Shown: positions 55,230 to 63,561, counted from the stretch's first letter. The stretch is DNA of 64,000 bases from Pseudomonadales bacterium (GCA_024234365.1 JACKOK010000004.1:124001-188000); one strand, 5' to 3'. Translations and numbers: made by a program. The notes: generated from the sequence alone by a model not told the origin.

Positions 55230-56243
55230 TCAGCAAGAAAACCGCGCAAAAGCCTCAATAATTCTCGATATATCCGCCTCATCGATATTCAGATGCGTGA
55301 CCAGCCGCAGGCGGGGAGACACACTGATGCGGATATGCTGCTGAAGCAGATAGTCGCGCAGGGCCGATGGATCAACAGCCCCGCAGTGCACAAAAACCAT
55401 ATTGGTATGCACAGGCTCCACCATAAACCCCTGAGCGCTCAAGCCTGCCGCCAGGCGCGCGGCATTATCATGGTCACGAACAAGCCTTTGCACATTGTTC
55501 TCAAGCGCATAAATACCGGCTGCCGCCAACACGCCTGCCTGACGCATACCGCCCCCGCAAACCTTGCGCCAGCGTCTGGCCTCCTCGATAAAAGAAGCAG
55601 AGCCAAGCAACACAGAACCCACCGGAGCTCCCAGGCCCTTCGACAAGCAGATCGAGACCGAATCGAAACCGGATACCAGCGCATTAATCTCTTGCCCCGT
55701 TGCCACGGCAGCATTGAACAGACGTGCGCCATCCAAATGCAGCTTCAAACCGTGACGCCTGGCAAAGGCGACCGCATCGCGCAAATAGGGAGGCGGCAGC
55801 ACACGGCCCTGCATGGTGTTTTCCAGACACAGCAAACGGGTTTTGGCAAAGTGATGATCTGCAGGCTTGATGGCAGCCTCGACCTGTTCGAAATCCAGGC
55901 CTCCAGACGGGGTGAACTCCAGGGGCTGCGGCTGGATACCGCCAAGGGCTGCAGCACCACCGCCCTCGTATTTATAGGTATGTGCCTGCTGACCCACAAT
56001 ATATTCGTCGCCCCGTCCACAATGCGTCAGCAGTGCCACCAGGTTCGATTGCGTCCCCGATGGCATGAATAAACCACACTCCATGCCGGCCCTCGCCGCC
56101 AACATTGCTTCCAGCGCGTTGACCGTAGGGTCCTCGCCGTACACGTCATCACCAAGCCGAGCGGCACTCATCGCGGCGCGCATGGCCGTACAGGGTTCGG
56201 TGACCGTATCACTGCGCAGATCAATCATTCCTTGCTCGTTCAT
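55230..56243 (-). CDS. ltaE: Low-specificity L-threonine aldolase
   Basis: 337 residues (333 in E. coli). This PLP enzyme cleaves threonine and allo-threonine to glycine and acetaldehyde. The start region IDLRSDTVTEPCTAMRAAM is the family signature. The PLP lysine is in SICLSKGLGAPVGS, preceded by LHLDGARLFNAAVA. The ATG at 56243 has GGAGG 6 bases ahead and overlaps the stop of the upstream gene by 4 bases. Confidence 0.95.
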   Translation of the reverse strand: MNEQGMIDLRSDTVTEPCTAMRAAMSAARLGDDVYGEDPTVNALEAMLAARAGMECGLFMPSGTQSNLVALLTHCGRGDEYIVGQQAHTYKYEGGGAAALGGIQPQPLEFTPSGGLDFEQVEAAIKPADHHFAKTRLLCLENTMQGRVLPPPYLRDAVAFARRHGLKLHLDGARLFNAAVATGQEINALVSGFDSVSICLSKGLGAPVGSVLLGSASFIEEARRWRKVCGGGMRQAGVLAAAGIYALENNVQRLVRDHDNAARLAAGLSAQGFMVEPVHTNMVFVHCGAVDPSALRDYLLQQHIRISVSPRLRLVTHLNIDEADISRIIEAFARFSC

Positions 56244-56671
56244 ATCCCGCCTCCGTTTTCCACCGGCTCCGTTTCCTGCCACGCTCCCGCTGTCTGGCAC
56301 ACAGCGGATGTCAGCGCTCCCTGATAGAGATACACCCAGGCAGGCCCGTAACGGGTCGGCAACTGCACACGGGTATACAAACCCGTTCCGGGATCCTCCG
56401 CGCAGTATTCTTCCAGGTCGTCGACCCGTGCCAATTGACTGGCATTGACCCGGAACACCTCCACCTCGATGCCTTCAGAAGGCGCAAGCAGCGCGCCAGG
56501 AAAGGGCCCCAGATCATACAGGAGAATCTGCACAAGACGATCCAGGCCAAGATAGCGCGCCCCACCCATGACATGATGATTGGAAAACCCCCGCTTGAGA
56601 GTGCCGTACACAGCCAGCAGGGTTTCCCCGGGCTCCTGCCCATCATTCGTATTCGTTGTATTTTCTGGCAC
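56240..56671 (-). CDS. Gamma-glutamylcyclotransferase-like (AIG2/GGCT) protein
   Basis: 143 residues. LLAVYGTLKRGFSNHHVM is the substrate-binding signature of the GGCT fold, and EGIEVEVFRVNASQLARVDDLE has the candidate catalytic glutamate and following helix. Members act on gamma-glutamyl amines or peptides or on glutathione. The substrate here is unknown. The start is a GTG at 56671, inside the 3 prime end of the upstream MazG-like gene (29-base overlap). The stop overlaps ltaE by four bases, so all three are coupled. Confidence 0.85.
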   Translation of the reverse strand: MPENTTNTNDGQEPGETLLAVYGTLKRGFSNHHVMGGARYLGLDRLVQILLYDLGPFPGALLAPSEGIEVEVFRVNASQLARVDDLEEYCAEDPGTGLYTRVQLPTRYGPAWVYLYQGALTSAVCQTAGAWQETEPVENGGGI

Positions 56672-56993
56672 TGCCCCGCACCTTGTCTGTAGGATATTTG
56701 CTCTCGTTTTCCTGCATTTTGCGCGTCACAGCCGCCAGAATATCGATACCAAGACGATCCGCCAGGCGTACCAGATACACCTGCACATCCGCCAGCTCCC
56801 TGGCGACCTGTTCGTGTTTGTCTGCAGGCAGCTCGGCGGACTGGGCCTCTGTCAGCCACTGGAAATGCTCCATCAGCTCTCCGACCTCCACACTCAGAGC
56901 CATCACGAGGTTCTTGGGTGAATGAAACTGCTCCCAATCCCTGACACGGGCGAAATCGGCCACCCGTTGCCGCACCGCTTCCAGATCCTTCAT
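56643..56993 (-). CDS. MazG-like nucleotide pyrophosphohydrolase
   Basis: 116 residues, a single MazG-type helical domain like iMazG/RS21-C6 enzymes. VEVGELMEHFQWL gives the first pair of metal-binding glutamates, and ELADVQVYLVRLADRLGID the second acidic pair. These enzymes hydrolyse dCTP or modified dNTPs, removing damaged nucleotides. It is first in a three-gene coupled group with the GGCT-like gene and ltaE. GGAG lies 9 bases before the ATG. Confidence 0.88.
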   Translation of the reverse strand: MKDLEAVRQRVADFARVRDWEQFHSPKNLVMALSVEVGELMEHFQWLTEAQSAELPADKHEQVARELADVQVYLVRLADRLGIDILAAVTRKMQENESKYPTDKVRGSARKYNEYE

Positions 56994-57200
56994 GTCTTCA
57001 CGCTCCTGATCCGCCTGGCCCGCCTTTGCCCGAGAGCAACGGGCTTGCTGGCTTAAAAAATAGTCAATTTATCATGTTGCTGAAAGAAAGCGTGCGGAAA
57101 AACCGCCTTATCTCATGCAGCCTGTCTTTCCATTGAATTAGCCATACAGGTGCTTTATTCTGTTCGTCCATTTTAGTCATCCAAGGGAGAGTTCTCCGCC

Positions 57201-58280
57201 GTGTCAAACTACAATAAAACGATGAAATCAGCCTTTATCGGCCTCACAGCAGCAGTCGCAGTATTCCCTTTAATGAGTTTCGCACAGCCTGATATGGCGC
57301 CGGTGAACAATCTGCCCAACCCCTATCAGACTATCGAAGGCTACGCCAAGATGCCCGCCGGGCGTCCCTGGGGCTCCACCAGTGCTGTCGACATTGATCC
57401 TGACGGCGTCAGCATCTGGGTTGCCGAGCGCTGCGGTGGCAACGTCGGTGCCTGCGTGACCAACTCCGTGAACCCCGTCATGAAGTTCGATGCCAATGGC
57501 AACATGGTGACAAGCTTCGGTGCCGGCCTGGTCATGTGGCCACACGGTATCCACGTGGACTATGAAGGCAATGTCTGGGTTGCAGACGGTCGTGACAACC
57601 TCGATCGCGATGGCAACCCGGTTGGTGGCGAGCTCAAGGGCCACCAGGTGCTCAAGTTCAGCCCGGAGGGCGAGCTGCTGATGACCATTGGTCAGCCTGG
57701 CGGCGGGAGAGAGCCCAGCTATCTGTTCCAGCCAAACGATGTGTATGTATCCCCCACTACCGGTGATATTTTCATCGGCGAAGGTCATGGCAATTCCGTG
57801 GGCACGCCTGCCCGCGTCCTCAAGTTCAGCAAGAACGGCACTTTCATCAAGTCCTGGGGTACCCTGGGCAATGGCCCCGATCAATTCATGCAGCCGCACT
57901 CACTGGCCATGGATTCCCGTGGACGCCTGTTCGTTGCTGATCGCAGCAACAACCGTATCGTGATTTTCGATCAGGAAGGCAACCGCCTCGATACCTGGTA
58001 CCAGTTCAGCCGTAACAGCGGAATCTACATCGACAAGAATGACATCCTGTACGCTGCAGACTCCGAATCCGGCTCTGTGAACCCCGAGCACGGCAACTGG
58101 CTGCGCGGCATTCGCGTGGGCAGCGCCGTCACTGGCGAAGTCACTGCGTTCATCCCCGATCCGCAGCCTGACTGCCGAGGCACCTGCACCGCTGAAGGCG
58201 TGGTCGCGGATCGCAATGGTGTGATCTACGGCGCAGAAGTTGGCCCCGTGGGTGGCATCAAGCGCTATGTGAAGAACTAA
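57201..58280 (+). CDS. Secreted NHL-repeat beta-propeller protein
   Basis: 359 residues. A signal peptide is clear (MKSAFIGLTAAVAVFPLMSFA, likely cut after A28). The mature part has several NHL repeats, for example HGIHVDYEGNVWVADGRDN, PNDVYVSPTTGDIFIGEG and PHSLAMDSRGRLFVADRSNN, fitting a six-bladed propeller. Two cysteine pairs (ERCGGNVGAC and PDCRGTC) may form disulfides. Relatives include peptidylglycine-lyase-like and SMP-30-like proteins, but I see no residue that sets an activity. The start is a GTG at 57201 with GGGAG 11 bases ahead; ATG 57222 is the alternative. It stands alone, with its own terminator. Confidence 0.88.
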   Translation: MSNYNKTMKSAFIGLTAAVAVFPLMSFAQPDMAPVNNLPNPYQTIEGYAKMPAGRPWGSTSAVDIDPDGVSIWVAERCGGNVGACVTNSVNPVMKFDANGNMVTSFGAGLVMWPHGIHVDYEGNVWVADGRDNLDRDGNPVGGELKGHQVLKFSPEGELLMTIGQPGGGREPSYLFQPNDVYVSPTTGDIFIGEGHGNSVGTPARVLKFSKNGTFIKSWGTLGNGPDQFMQPHSLAMDSRGRLFVADRSNNRIVIFDQEGNRLDTWYQFSRNSGIYIDKNDILYAADSESGSVNPEHGNWLRGIRVGSAVTGEVTAFIPDPQPDCRGTCTAEGVVADRNGVIYGAEVGPVGGIKRYVKN

Positions 58281-58293
58281 GCTTGCACTCCAG

Positions 58294-58324
58294 AAAAAAG
58301 GCGCCCTTGAGGCGCCTTTTTTTT
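58294..58324 (+). terminator. Intrinsic terminator after the NHL-repeat gene
   Basis: GGCGCC (58300-58305) and GGCGCC (58311-58316) form the GC-rich stem core around a 5-base loop, extended by A/T pairs, and followed by eight T (58317-58324). An A tract on the other side makes it usable in both directions. It begins 14 bases after the stop. Confidence 0.92.
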
Positions 58325-58338
58325 GCCCGCATGATGAC

Positions 58339-58405
58339 CGTAGGAGCCTGCCCTGCAGGCGATTCAGATATTACAAAACGATCGCCTGCAGGGCAGGCTC
58401 CGAGC
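58339..58405. repeat. REP doublet (REPIN-like) in inverted orientation
   Basis: The arms 58343-58363 and 58381-58401 are perfect 21-bp reverse complements with a 17-base spacer. Each arm starts near GTAGGAGC and contains its own small palindrome GCCTG-CCCTG-CAGGC, then GAT. This is the layout of Pseudomonas REP sequences (GTAG-type head, GAGC, palindrome, CGAT tail) paired as a REPIN. Such pairs are mobilised by a RAYT transposase elsewhere in the genome. The palindrome bases are not the ones I know from common Pseudomonas groups. Confidence 0.8.
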
Positions 58406-58429
58406 ATGAAGCGAGAGGAACAGAAGGCG

Positions 58430-58462
58430 AAAAAAAAGGGCATCCTCTCGGATACCCTTTTT
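58430..58462 (-). terminator. Intrinsic terminator of the tRNA-Pro gene
   Basis: On the minus strand AAAAAGGG-T-ATCC, loop GAGA, then GGAT-G-CCCTTTTT and more U. One internal mismatch is present. It begins 4 bases after the CCA end of the tRNA. Confidence 0.85.
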
Positions 58463-58466
58463 CGTT

Positions 58467-58543
58467 TGGTCGGGACAGCAGGATTTGAACCTACGACCCC
58501 CACACCCCCAGTGTGGTGCGCTACCAGGCTGCGCTATGCCCCG
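58467..58543 (-). tRNA. tRNA-Pro (anticodon GGG)
   Basis: 77 bases with an encoded CCA. The acceptor stem CGGGGCA pairs with TGTCCCG (one G-U). The D arm has GCGC-AGCCTGGTA-GCGC. The anticodon arm is CCACA-CTGGGGG-TGTGG, giving anticodon GGG. The T arm is GTAGG-TTCAAAT-CCTGC. It resembles E. coli proL, which also reads CCC/CCU codons. A terminator follows directly. Confidence 0.96.
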
Positions 58544-58696
58544 AATTCGCGTGATATATAAAGAGTTGTTCTGAAGTGGATCGGAAGCAAATCTAAATAT
58601 CGGAATCTTTCTTTGGTGACCGGGTGCTGATTTTCAGCATCATCCCCAACCCCTGGTGTGCCCCTCTTTGTGAGCGGCGGCAATTCTACCGCATTT

Positions 58697-59047
58697 TTAC
58701 AATTGTGCGATGACTTCTTCGAGTTCTTTTATCAAATCTTTGAAAATTTTGTCATCAACGCCCATCTTGGCAGGTTCTTCCGCGCCACTCATGCGTTGGC
58801 GGGCCCCACCAATGGTAAAACCCTGATCATAGAGCAAAGACTTGATCTGACGAATCAGAATCACATCCTGCCTCTGATAGTAGCGACGATTACCACGGCG
58901 TTTCACAGGCTTGAGCTGAGGGAACTCCTGCTCCCAATAGCGCAGGACGTGTGGCTTGACCGCACACAGCTCACCCACCTCGCCAATGGTGAAATAACGC
59001 TTTGGCGGAATCGGGGGCAATTCATCGTTATTGCTTGGTTCCAGCAT
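58697..59047 (-). CDS. MerR-family transcriptional regulator
   Basis: 116 residues. The N-terminal winged helix-turn-helix is KRYFTIGEVGELCAVKPHVL, then RYWEQEFPQLKPVKRRGNRR, the MerR signature. A short coiled coil follows (about 75-115), with no metal-binding cysteines, so the effector is unknown. It overlaps the ihfA end by 20 bases. The same gene follows ihfA in Pseudomonas. Confidence 0.92.
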   Translation of the reverse strand: MLEPSNNDELPPIPPKRYFTIGEVGELCAVKPHVLRYWEQEFPQLKPVKRRGNRRYYQRQDVILIRQIKSLLYDQGFTIGGARQRMSGAEEPAKMGVDDKIFKDLIKELEEVIAQL

Positions 59048-59336
59048 AGCCTTCCACTCTTGCCTTCAGCTTTTGGCCCGGTCGGAAGGTCACCACACGC
59101 CGTGCCTTGATCGGGATCTCTTCGCCCGTTTTGGGATTGCGCCCGGGTCTTTGTTTTTTGTCTCGCAGATCGAAGTTGCCAAAGCCGGAAATCTTCACCT
59201 GTTCATTCGATTCAAGCGACAAACGAACCTCTTCAAAGAACTGTTCAACCAGCTCCTTGGCTTCCCTTTTGTTCAGGCCGAGCTCCTCAAACAGACGCTC
59301 TGCCATCTCAGCCTTGGTAAGTGCCCCTTCTGCCAT
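59028..59336 (-). CDS. ihfA: Integration host factor subunit alpha
   Basis: 102 residues (99 in E. coli). It bends DNA as a heterodimer with IhfB. ALTKAEMAERLFEELGLNKREAKELVE is split over the first two helices. FGNFDLRDKKQRPGRNPKTG is the DNA-inserting arm with the key proline, in RPGRNP. The start is two bases after the pheT stop. The pheS-pheT-ihfA order is conserved. Confidence 0.98.
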   Translation of the reverse strand: MAEGALTKAEMAERLFEELGLNKREAKELVEQFFEEVRLSLESNEQVKISGFGNFDLRDKKQRPGRNPKTGEEIPIKARRVVTFRPGQKLKARVEGYAGTKQ

Positions 59337-59338
59337 AG

Positions 59339-61723
59339 TTAATTCCTTAACTTTGCATTAAATTGTTTCTGTAGTTCGTTGACACAGCTATCAATTATTG
59401 CATTTATGTCTTCGTCGCCTAGAGTGCGCGAAGGATGCTGCAAGGTCAAGCCCAAAGCGATGCTTTTTTTACTTTTTTCAACCGCATCGCCTTGATATAC
59501 ATCGAATATTCTCAGATTCACCAGGTATTCGCCCGCAGATTCACGCACCAGTTCCTGAATCTGCGCGGCAGACACGCTTTCATCAATGACAAAAGCCAGA
59601 TCGCGGCTCACTTCAGGGAAGCGTGAAAGTTCACGGATGCCTGGAATTTGCGCCTTTTGCAGGGATTCGAGATCAATTTCAAAGAGATAGACCCGGTTAT
59701 TGATATCGAGCTTGCGTTGCAGGACGGGGTTGAGCGCCCCCACCAAACCGATCTGCTGCTCTTCCAGCATCAGGGCAGCGCTTTGTCCCGGATGCAGTGC
59801 TGCATGTTCAGCACGGACAAAACGGAAAGCCAGACTATCCCGCCCCAAATCCAGAAGAGATTCAATATCTCCTTTAATATCAAAGAAATCGACTGCTTTT
59901 TTCGTGCTATTCCATAGCTGAGGAGATAGGGCTCCACAGGCCACCCCACCCAAACGGGATGGCTGTGTCAGAGCGCCATTTTCACGCACAAATACCTGCC
60001 CTGTTTCGAACAGACGGACACGTTCCTGCTGGCGGTTGACGTTGTAGCGCAGCGTGGAAATGAGACCGGGCCACAGGCTGGTGCGCATCACGGACATATC
60101 GGCTGAAATCGGATTTTGCAGCGCTGTCGCTTCCACACCTGGATTGATCAGCTCCTGCAAGCCTGGCTCAACAAAACTGTAGGTAATGACTTCCTGATAG
60201 CCCAGTGCCACAAGACGTTCCTTGAAGCGGGAGCTTTCCACGCGGGTTTCGGTGCAACTTCCCAACCCGGAACGATTCAGGGTACGGGTCTTGGGCAGGC
60301 GGTTATAGCCGTAGACACGGGCAATTTCTTCAATCAGATCCACATCCAGCGCCATGTCAAAGCGATAGCTCGGCGCCTTCACGGTGATGGCGGCAGCATC
60401 CTGATCCAACACCTTCATACCCAGGCGTTCAAGGATGTCACGAACCTCCGTGTCTGCAATCTCAAGCCCCAGGACGCGGGCCAGTTTATCAAAGCGCAGG
60501 GATATCTGCGGACACTGTGGCAGTGCACCCAGTGTTTCCACCACCGGCCCCGCTGCACCTCCGGAAATTTCCATCAACAGGGCCGTCGCACGCTCCATGG
60601 CCAGGGACTGCAATTCGAAATCCACTCCCCGCTCATAGCGATGGGAGGCATCCGTGTGCAGACCATAGCGGCGCGCACGCCCCGCCACCGCCAGAGGAGA
60701 GAAGAAAGCGCACTCCAGGAACACATCACGCGTGTCCGCACTGACGCCGGAATCTTCTCCGCCCATGATACCGGCCATCGCCCTTGGGCCACTGTCGTCA
60801 CTGATCACCAGCACATCGGGGGTCAGCACCACTTCCTTGCCGTCCAGCAGCGTAAGGGATTCGCCCTGTCGCGCCAGGCGCACATCGATCCTGCCTTGCA
60901 AAGTGGCCAGATCGAAGGCGTGCATGGGTTGCCCCAGCTCCAGCAGCACATAGTTGGTGACATCCACTACCGGATCGATACTGCGCAAGCCACTTCGGCG
61001 CAGCCGTTCCGTCATCCACAGGGGCGTTGCGGCAGCAACATTCACTCCCCGAACCACGCGCCCCAGATAACGGGGGCACTGCTCAGGGGCTGAAATCTGC
61101 ACAGGAAAGGTATCGTCAATCGTGGCGACGACCGCAGGCATCGCCGGAGGAATCGAGGGGATGCCATTCAGCACACCGATTTCCCGCGCTACGCCTATCA
61201 CGCCCAGGCAGTCGCCGCGGTTGGGGGTGAGATCCAGCTCAAAACTGTGATCATTCAGTGCGAGGTATTCGCGAATATCCGCCCCTACCGGGGCATCTGC
61301 AGACAATTCCAACAGCCCGTCGGAGCTCTCCGCCAGGCCTAATTCCTCGGCAGAGCACAGCATGCCATTGGATTCCACACCACGCAGCTTGGCCTGGCGA
61401 ATCTTGAAGGGCTTGCCATCGCTCCCTGTCAGCCGGGAGCCCACCTGAGCATAGGGGACCTTCAGGCCGGCACGCACATTGGGCGCACCACAGACAACCT
61501 GCAGCACAGACTTGCCATCGCTTACCTCACAGACACGCAGTTTGTCGGCATCCGGATGCGGCTCCACGCGCAGCACTTCAGCCACAATGACGCCGGAAAA
61601 ATCGCTGGCAACCGCCGTCAGGCCGTCCACCTCGAGGCCGGCCATGGTCAATTGCTCCACGAGCGTCTGCGTATCGACGGAGGGATTGACCCACTCACGA
61701 ATCCACTGTTCGCTGAAAATCAT
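59339..61723 (-). CDS. pheT: Phenylalanyl-tRNA synthetase beta subunit
   Basis: 794 residues (795 in E. coli). N-terminal tRNA-binding OB fold (about 39-150, with VVCGAPNVRAGLKVPYAQVG), B3/B4 editing domain, B5 domain, catalytic-like domain, and the C-terminal anticodon-binding domain with SRFPEVSRDLAFVID. It forms an alpha2-beta2 enzyme with PheS, encoded 63 bases upstream. Confidence 0.98.
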   Translation of the reverse strand: MIFSEQWIREWVNPSVDTQTLVEQLTMAGLEVDGLTAVASDFSGVIVAEVLRVEPHPDADKLRVCEVSDGKSVLQVVCGAPNVRAGLKVPYAQVGSRLTGSDGKPFKIRQAKLRGVESNGMLCSAEELGLAESSDGLLELSADAPVGADIREYLALNDHSFELDLTPNRGDCLGVIGVAREIGVLNGIPSIPPAMPAVVATIDDTFPVQISAPEQCPRYLGRVVRGVNVAAATPLWMTERLRRSGLRSIDPVVDVTNYVLLELGQPMHAFDLATLQGRIDVRLARQGESLTLLDGKEVVLTPDVLVISDDSGPRAMAGIMGGEDSGVSADTRDVFLECAFFSPLAVAGRARRYGLHTDASHRYERGVDFELQSLAMERATALLMEISGGAAGPVVETLGALPQCPQISLRFDKLARVLGLEIADTEVRDILERLGMKVLDQDAAAITVKAPSYRFDMALDVDLIEEIARVYGYNRLPKTRTLNRSGLGSCTETRVESSRFKERLVALGYQEVITYSFVEPGLQELINPGVEATALQNPISADMSVMRTSLWPGLISTLRYNVNRQQERVRLFETGQVFVRENGALTQPSRLGGVACGALSPQLWNSTKKAVDFFDIKGDIESLLDLGRDSLAFRFVRAEHAALHPGQSAALMLEEQQIGLVGALNPVLQRKLDINNRVYLFEIDLESLQKAQIPGIRELSRFPEVSRDLAFVIDESVSAAQIQELVRESAGEYLVNLRIFDVYQGDAVEKSKKSIALGLTLQHPSRTLGDEDINAIIDSCVNELQKQFNAKLRN

Positions 61724-61786
61724 GCTGTGTACTCTGTCCGTTGACTGGTATTGCGGATAAGTCGATCAGGCCCGAAGCCCCGTCGG

Positions 61787-62803
61787 CTAGTTAAACTGTT
61801 TCAGAAAGCGCAGGTCGTTCTCAAAGAACAGACGCAGATCGTTCACGCCATAACGCAACATGGCCAGACGCTCTACGCCCATGCCGAACGCAAAACCGGT
61901 GAATTGCTCGGCATCGATGCCGGAACTGCTCAGCACATTCGGGTGCACCATGCCACAGCCCATCACCTCCAGCCATCCGGTATGGCTGCAGACCCGACAG
62001 CCCTTCCCTTCGCACATGACACAGGCCATGTCCACCTCGGCGGATGGCTCTGTAAACGGGAAATAGGAGGGGCGGAAACGAACGGCAAGATCTTTTTCGA
62101 AAAAGGCCTGCAAAAACTCCTCCACCGTGCCACGCAGATCGGCAAAGCTGACATCGGTATCGATCAGCAGGCCTTCCACCTGGTGGAACATGGGAGTATG
62201 GGTAATATCGGAATCACAGCGGTAGACCCGCCCCGGACAAATCATCCGGTACGGAGGCTTGGAAGCCTCCATGACCCGTACCTGCACCGGAGAGGTGTGT
62301 GTGCGCAGCACCGTGGCAGGATCAATATAGAAGGTGTCGTGCATGGCACGCGCGGGATGGTGTTCCGGAATATTCAGCGCACCGAAATTATGATAATCGT
62401 CTTCAATTTCGGGGCCGATCGCGACGGTATAAGCTGCCGCTTCGAAAATACTCTGAATTCTTTCAATCGTGCGGGAAACGGGATGCAAGCCCCCGCCACT
62501 CTGGCGGCGCCCCGGCAATGTCACGTCCACTGCCTCACTGCGCAGCTGGCGATTCAGGGCCGCTTCCACCAGATCTTTCTTGCGGGATTCCAGGGCATCC
62601 TGCACCTGCCGTTTGGCCTGGTTGATGCGCTCACCCGCCTGCGGGCGCTCCTCCGGGCTGAGTTTCCCCAGCCCTTTGAGAAGCTCCGTCAGACTGCCTT
62701 TTTTACCCAGGTAATCGACGCGCAACTGCTCCAGCGCACGTTCGTCGCTGGTTTGCTCAATTGCGCGTAATGCCGACTCAACCAGGGAATTGGTGTCTAG
62801 CAT
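61787..62803 (-). CDS. pheS: Phenylalanyl-tRNA synthetase alpha subunit
   Basis: 338 residues (327 in E. coli). An N-terminal coiled coil (about 1-85, with LGKKGSLTELLKGLGKL) contacts the tRNA. The class II catalytic core has HPARAMHDTFY (motif 2 region), RTHTSPVQVR, the block FRPSYFPFTEPSAEVDM and the C-terminal GFAFGMGVERLAMLRYG (motif 3). No pheM-type leader peptide is found: only 17 bases separate it from rplT. Confidence 0.98.
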   Translation of the reverse strand: MLDTNSLVESALRAIEQTSDERALEQLRVDYLGKKGSLTELLKGLGKLSPEERPQAGERINQAKRQVQDALESRKKDLVEAALNRQLRSEAVDVTLPGRRQSGGGLHPVSRTIERIQSIFEAAAYTVAIGPEIEDDYHNFGALNIPEHHPARAMHDTFYIDPATVLRTHTSPVQVRVMEASKPPYRMICPGRVYRCDSDITHTPMFHQVEGLLIDTDVSFADLRGTVEEFLQAFFEKDLAVRFRPSYFPFTEPSAEVDMACVMCEGKGCRVCSHTGWLEVMGCGMVHPNVLSSSGIDAEQFTGFAFGMGVERLAMLRYGVNDLRLFFENDLRFLKQFN

Positions 62804-62820
62804 AAGAAAGCACTCTTCTC

Positions 62821-63180
62821 TCAGGCAGCAAGGCTGGCTTTTGCCTGATTGACCAGCGCCGCAAATGCAGCCTTGTCATGCACAGCCAGGTCAGCCATGA
62901 CGCGACGGTCCACCTGAATATTGGCCTTCTTCAGGCCCGCAATCAGTTGGCTGTAAGTCATGCCATTGGCACGGGATTGTGCATTGATACGGGTGATCCA
63001 CAGGGCACGGAACATACGCTTTTTCGTCTTACGGTCACGATACGCGTATTGACCTGCCTTAATGACTGCCTGCTTGGCAACGCGGAACACGCGGCTGCGT
63101 GCACCATAGTAGCCTTTGGCAAGCTTGAGAATTTTCTTGTGACGACGACGTGCTATGACGCCTCTTTTAACTCGGGCCAT
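62821..63180 (-). CDS. rplT: 50S ribosomal protein L20
   Basis: 119 residues (118 in E. coli). The basic N-terminal extension MARVKRGVIARRRHKKILKL threads into 23S rRNA, and the C-terminal globular domain (WITRINAQSRANGMTYSQLI) is the part that binds operator RNA in E. coli. It lies 26 bases after rpmI in the infC-rpmI-rplT group, where L20 normally represses rpmI translation. Confidence 0.98.
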   Translation of the reverse strand: MARVKRGVIARRRHKKILKLAKGYYGARSRVFRVAKQAVIKAGQYAYRDRKTKKRMFRALWITRINAQSRANGMTYSQLIAGLKKANIQVDRRVMADLAVHDKAAFAALVNQAKASLAA

Positions 63181-63206
63181 CGATTTATCCTCGCAAAATT
63201 AAGATG

Positions 63207-63407
63207 TTAGAACTGCTTACCCAGCATACGGTCGATCAGAACCTTGTCAGAGGAGTGAACCAGTGACGTGCCCCGAAGTTGACGCTTACGCTTTGTCGTC
63301 ATTTTGGTGAGGATGTGGGTTTTGTTGGCGCTTTTGCGCTTCCAGCCGCCAGCGGTCAGTTTGAACCGTTTTGCAGCACCACGATGGGTCTTGATTTTGT
63401 TGCTCAT
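63207..63407 (-). CDS. rpmI: 50S ribosomal protein L35
   Basis: 66 residues (65 in E. coli). The sequence MSNKIKTHRGAAKRFKLTAG through RMLGKQF is the complete L35. GCGGAG lies 6 bases before the ATG. The infC frame upstream is open all the way into this gene in the same frame (see infC), so as it stands the sequence could be read as a continuous infC-rpmI frame. The normal L35 start is still preferred. Confidence 0.96.
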   Translation of the reverse strand: MSNKIKTHRGAAKRFKLTAGGWKRKSANKTHILTKMTTKRKRQLRGTSLVHSSDKVLIDRMLGKQF

Positions 63408-63426
63408 TGCATACTCCGCATTTGTC

Positions 63427-63454
63427 GTTTTCTGCAACCCTAATGGCAGAAAAC
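63427..63454 (-). promoter_or_regulatory. Hairpin directly upstream of rpmI
   Basis: GTTTTCTGC (63427-63435) and GCAGAAAAC (63446-63454) form a perfect 9-bp stem with a 10-base loop. It ends 19 bases before the rpmI start, just ahead of the ribosome binding site. Together with the larger fold at 63494-63546 it is a candidate L20-responsive operator; in E. coli L20 binds RNA in this spacer. Confidence 0.55.
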
Positions 63455-63493
63455 AGTCTGGTTTATGTGATGAATCGGCAGGGTACAAAAAAT

Positions 63494-63546
63494 CCATTGC
63501 CTGCCTTGAATACAGCGCACCGCGAACGGTGTGGCAGAAGCAATGG
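63494..63546 (-). promoter_or_regulatory. Long stem-loop with UUCG hairpin in the infC-rpmI spacer
   Basis: On the minus strand CCATTGC pairs with GCAATGG (outer 7 bp), CTGCC with GGCAG (next 5 bp), and inside lies CACCG-TTCG-CGGTG, a 5-bp stem with the very stable UUCG tetraloop. No U tract follows, so it is not a terminator. Position and strength suggest a translational operator or mRNA processing site between infC and rpmI. Confidence 0.6.
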
Positions 63547-63561
63547 ACTCGTCTCGTACGA

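Noticed and set aside
56994..57200. TTGCTG-17-TTTATC and a minus-strand TTGACT as promoters in the divergent spacer before the NHL-repeat gene
   Set aside because: The -10 matches are too weak to support a call, although a promoter must exist in this spacer.
62804..62820. Phenylalanine-rich leader peptide (pheM-type attenuator) before pheS
   Set aside because: Only 17 bases lie between rplT and pheS, too short for a leader peptide and attenuator.
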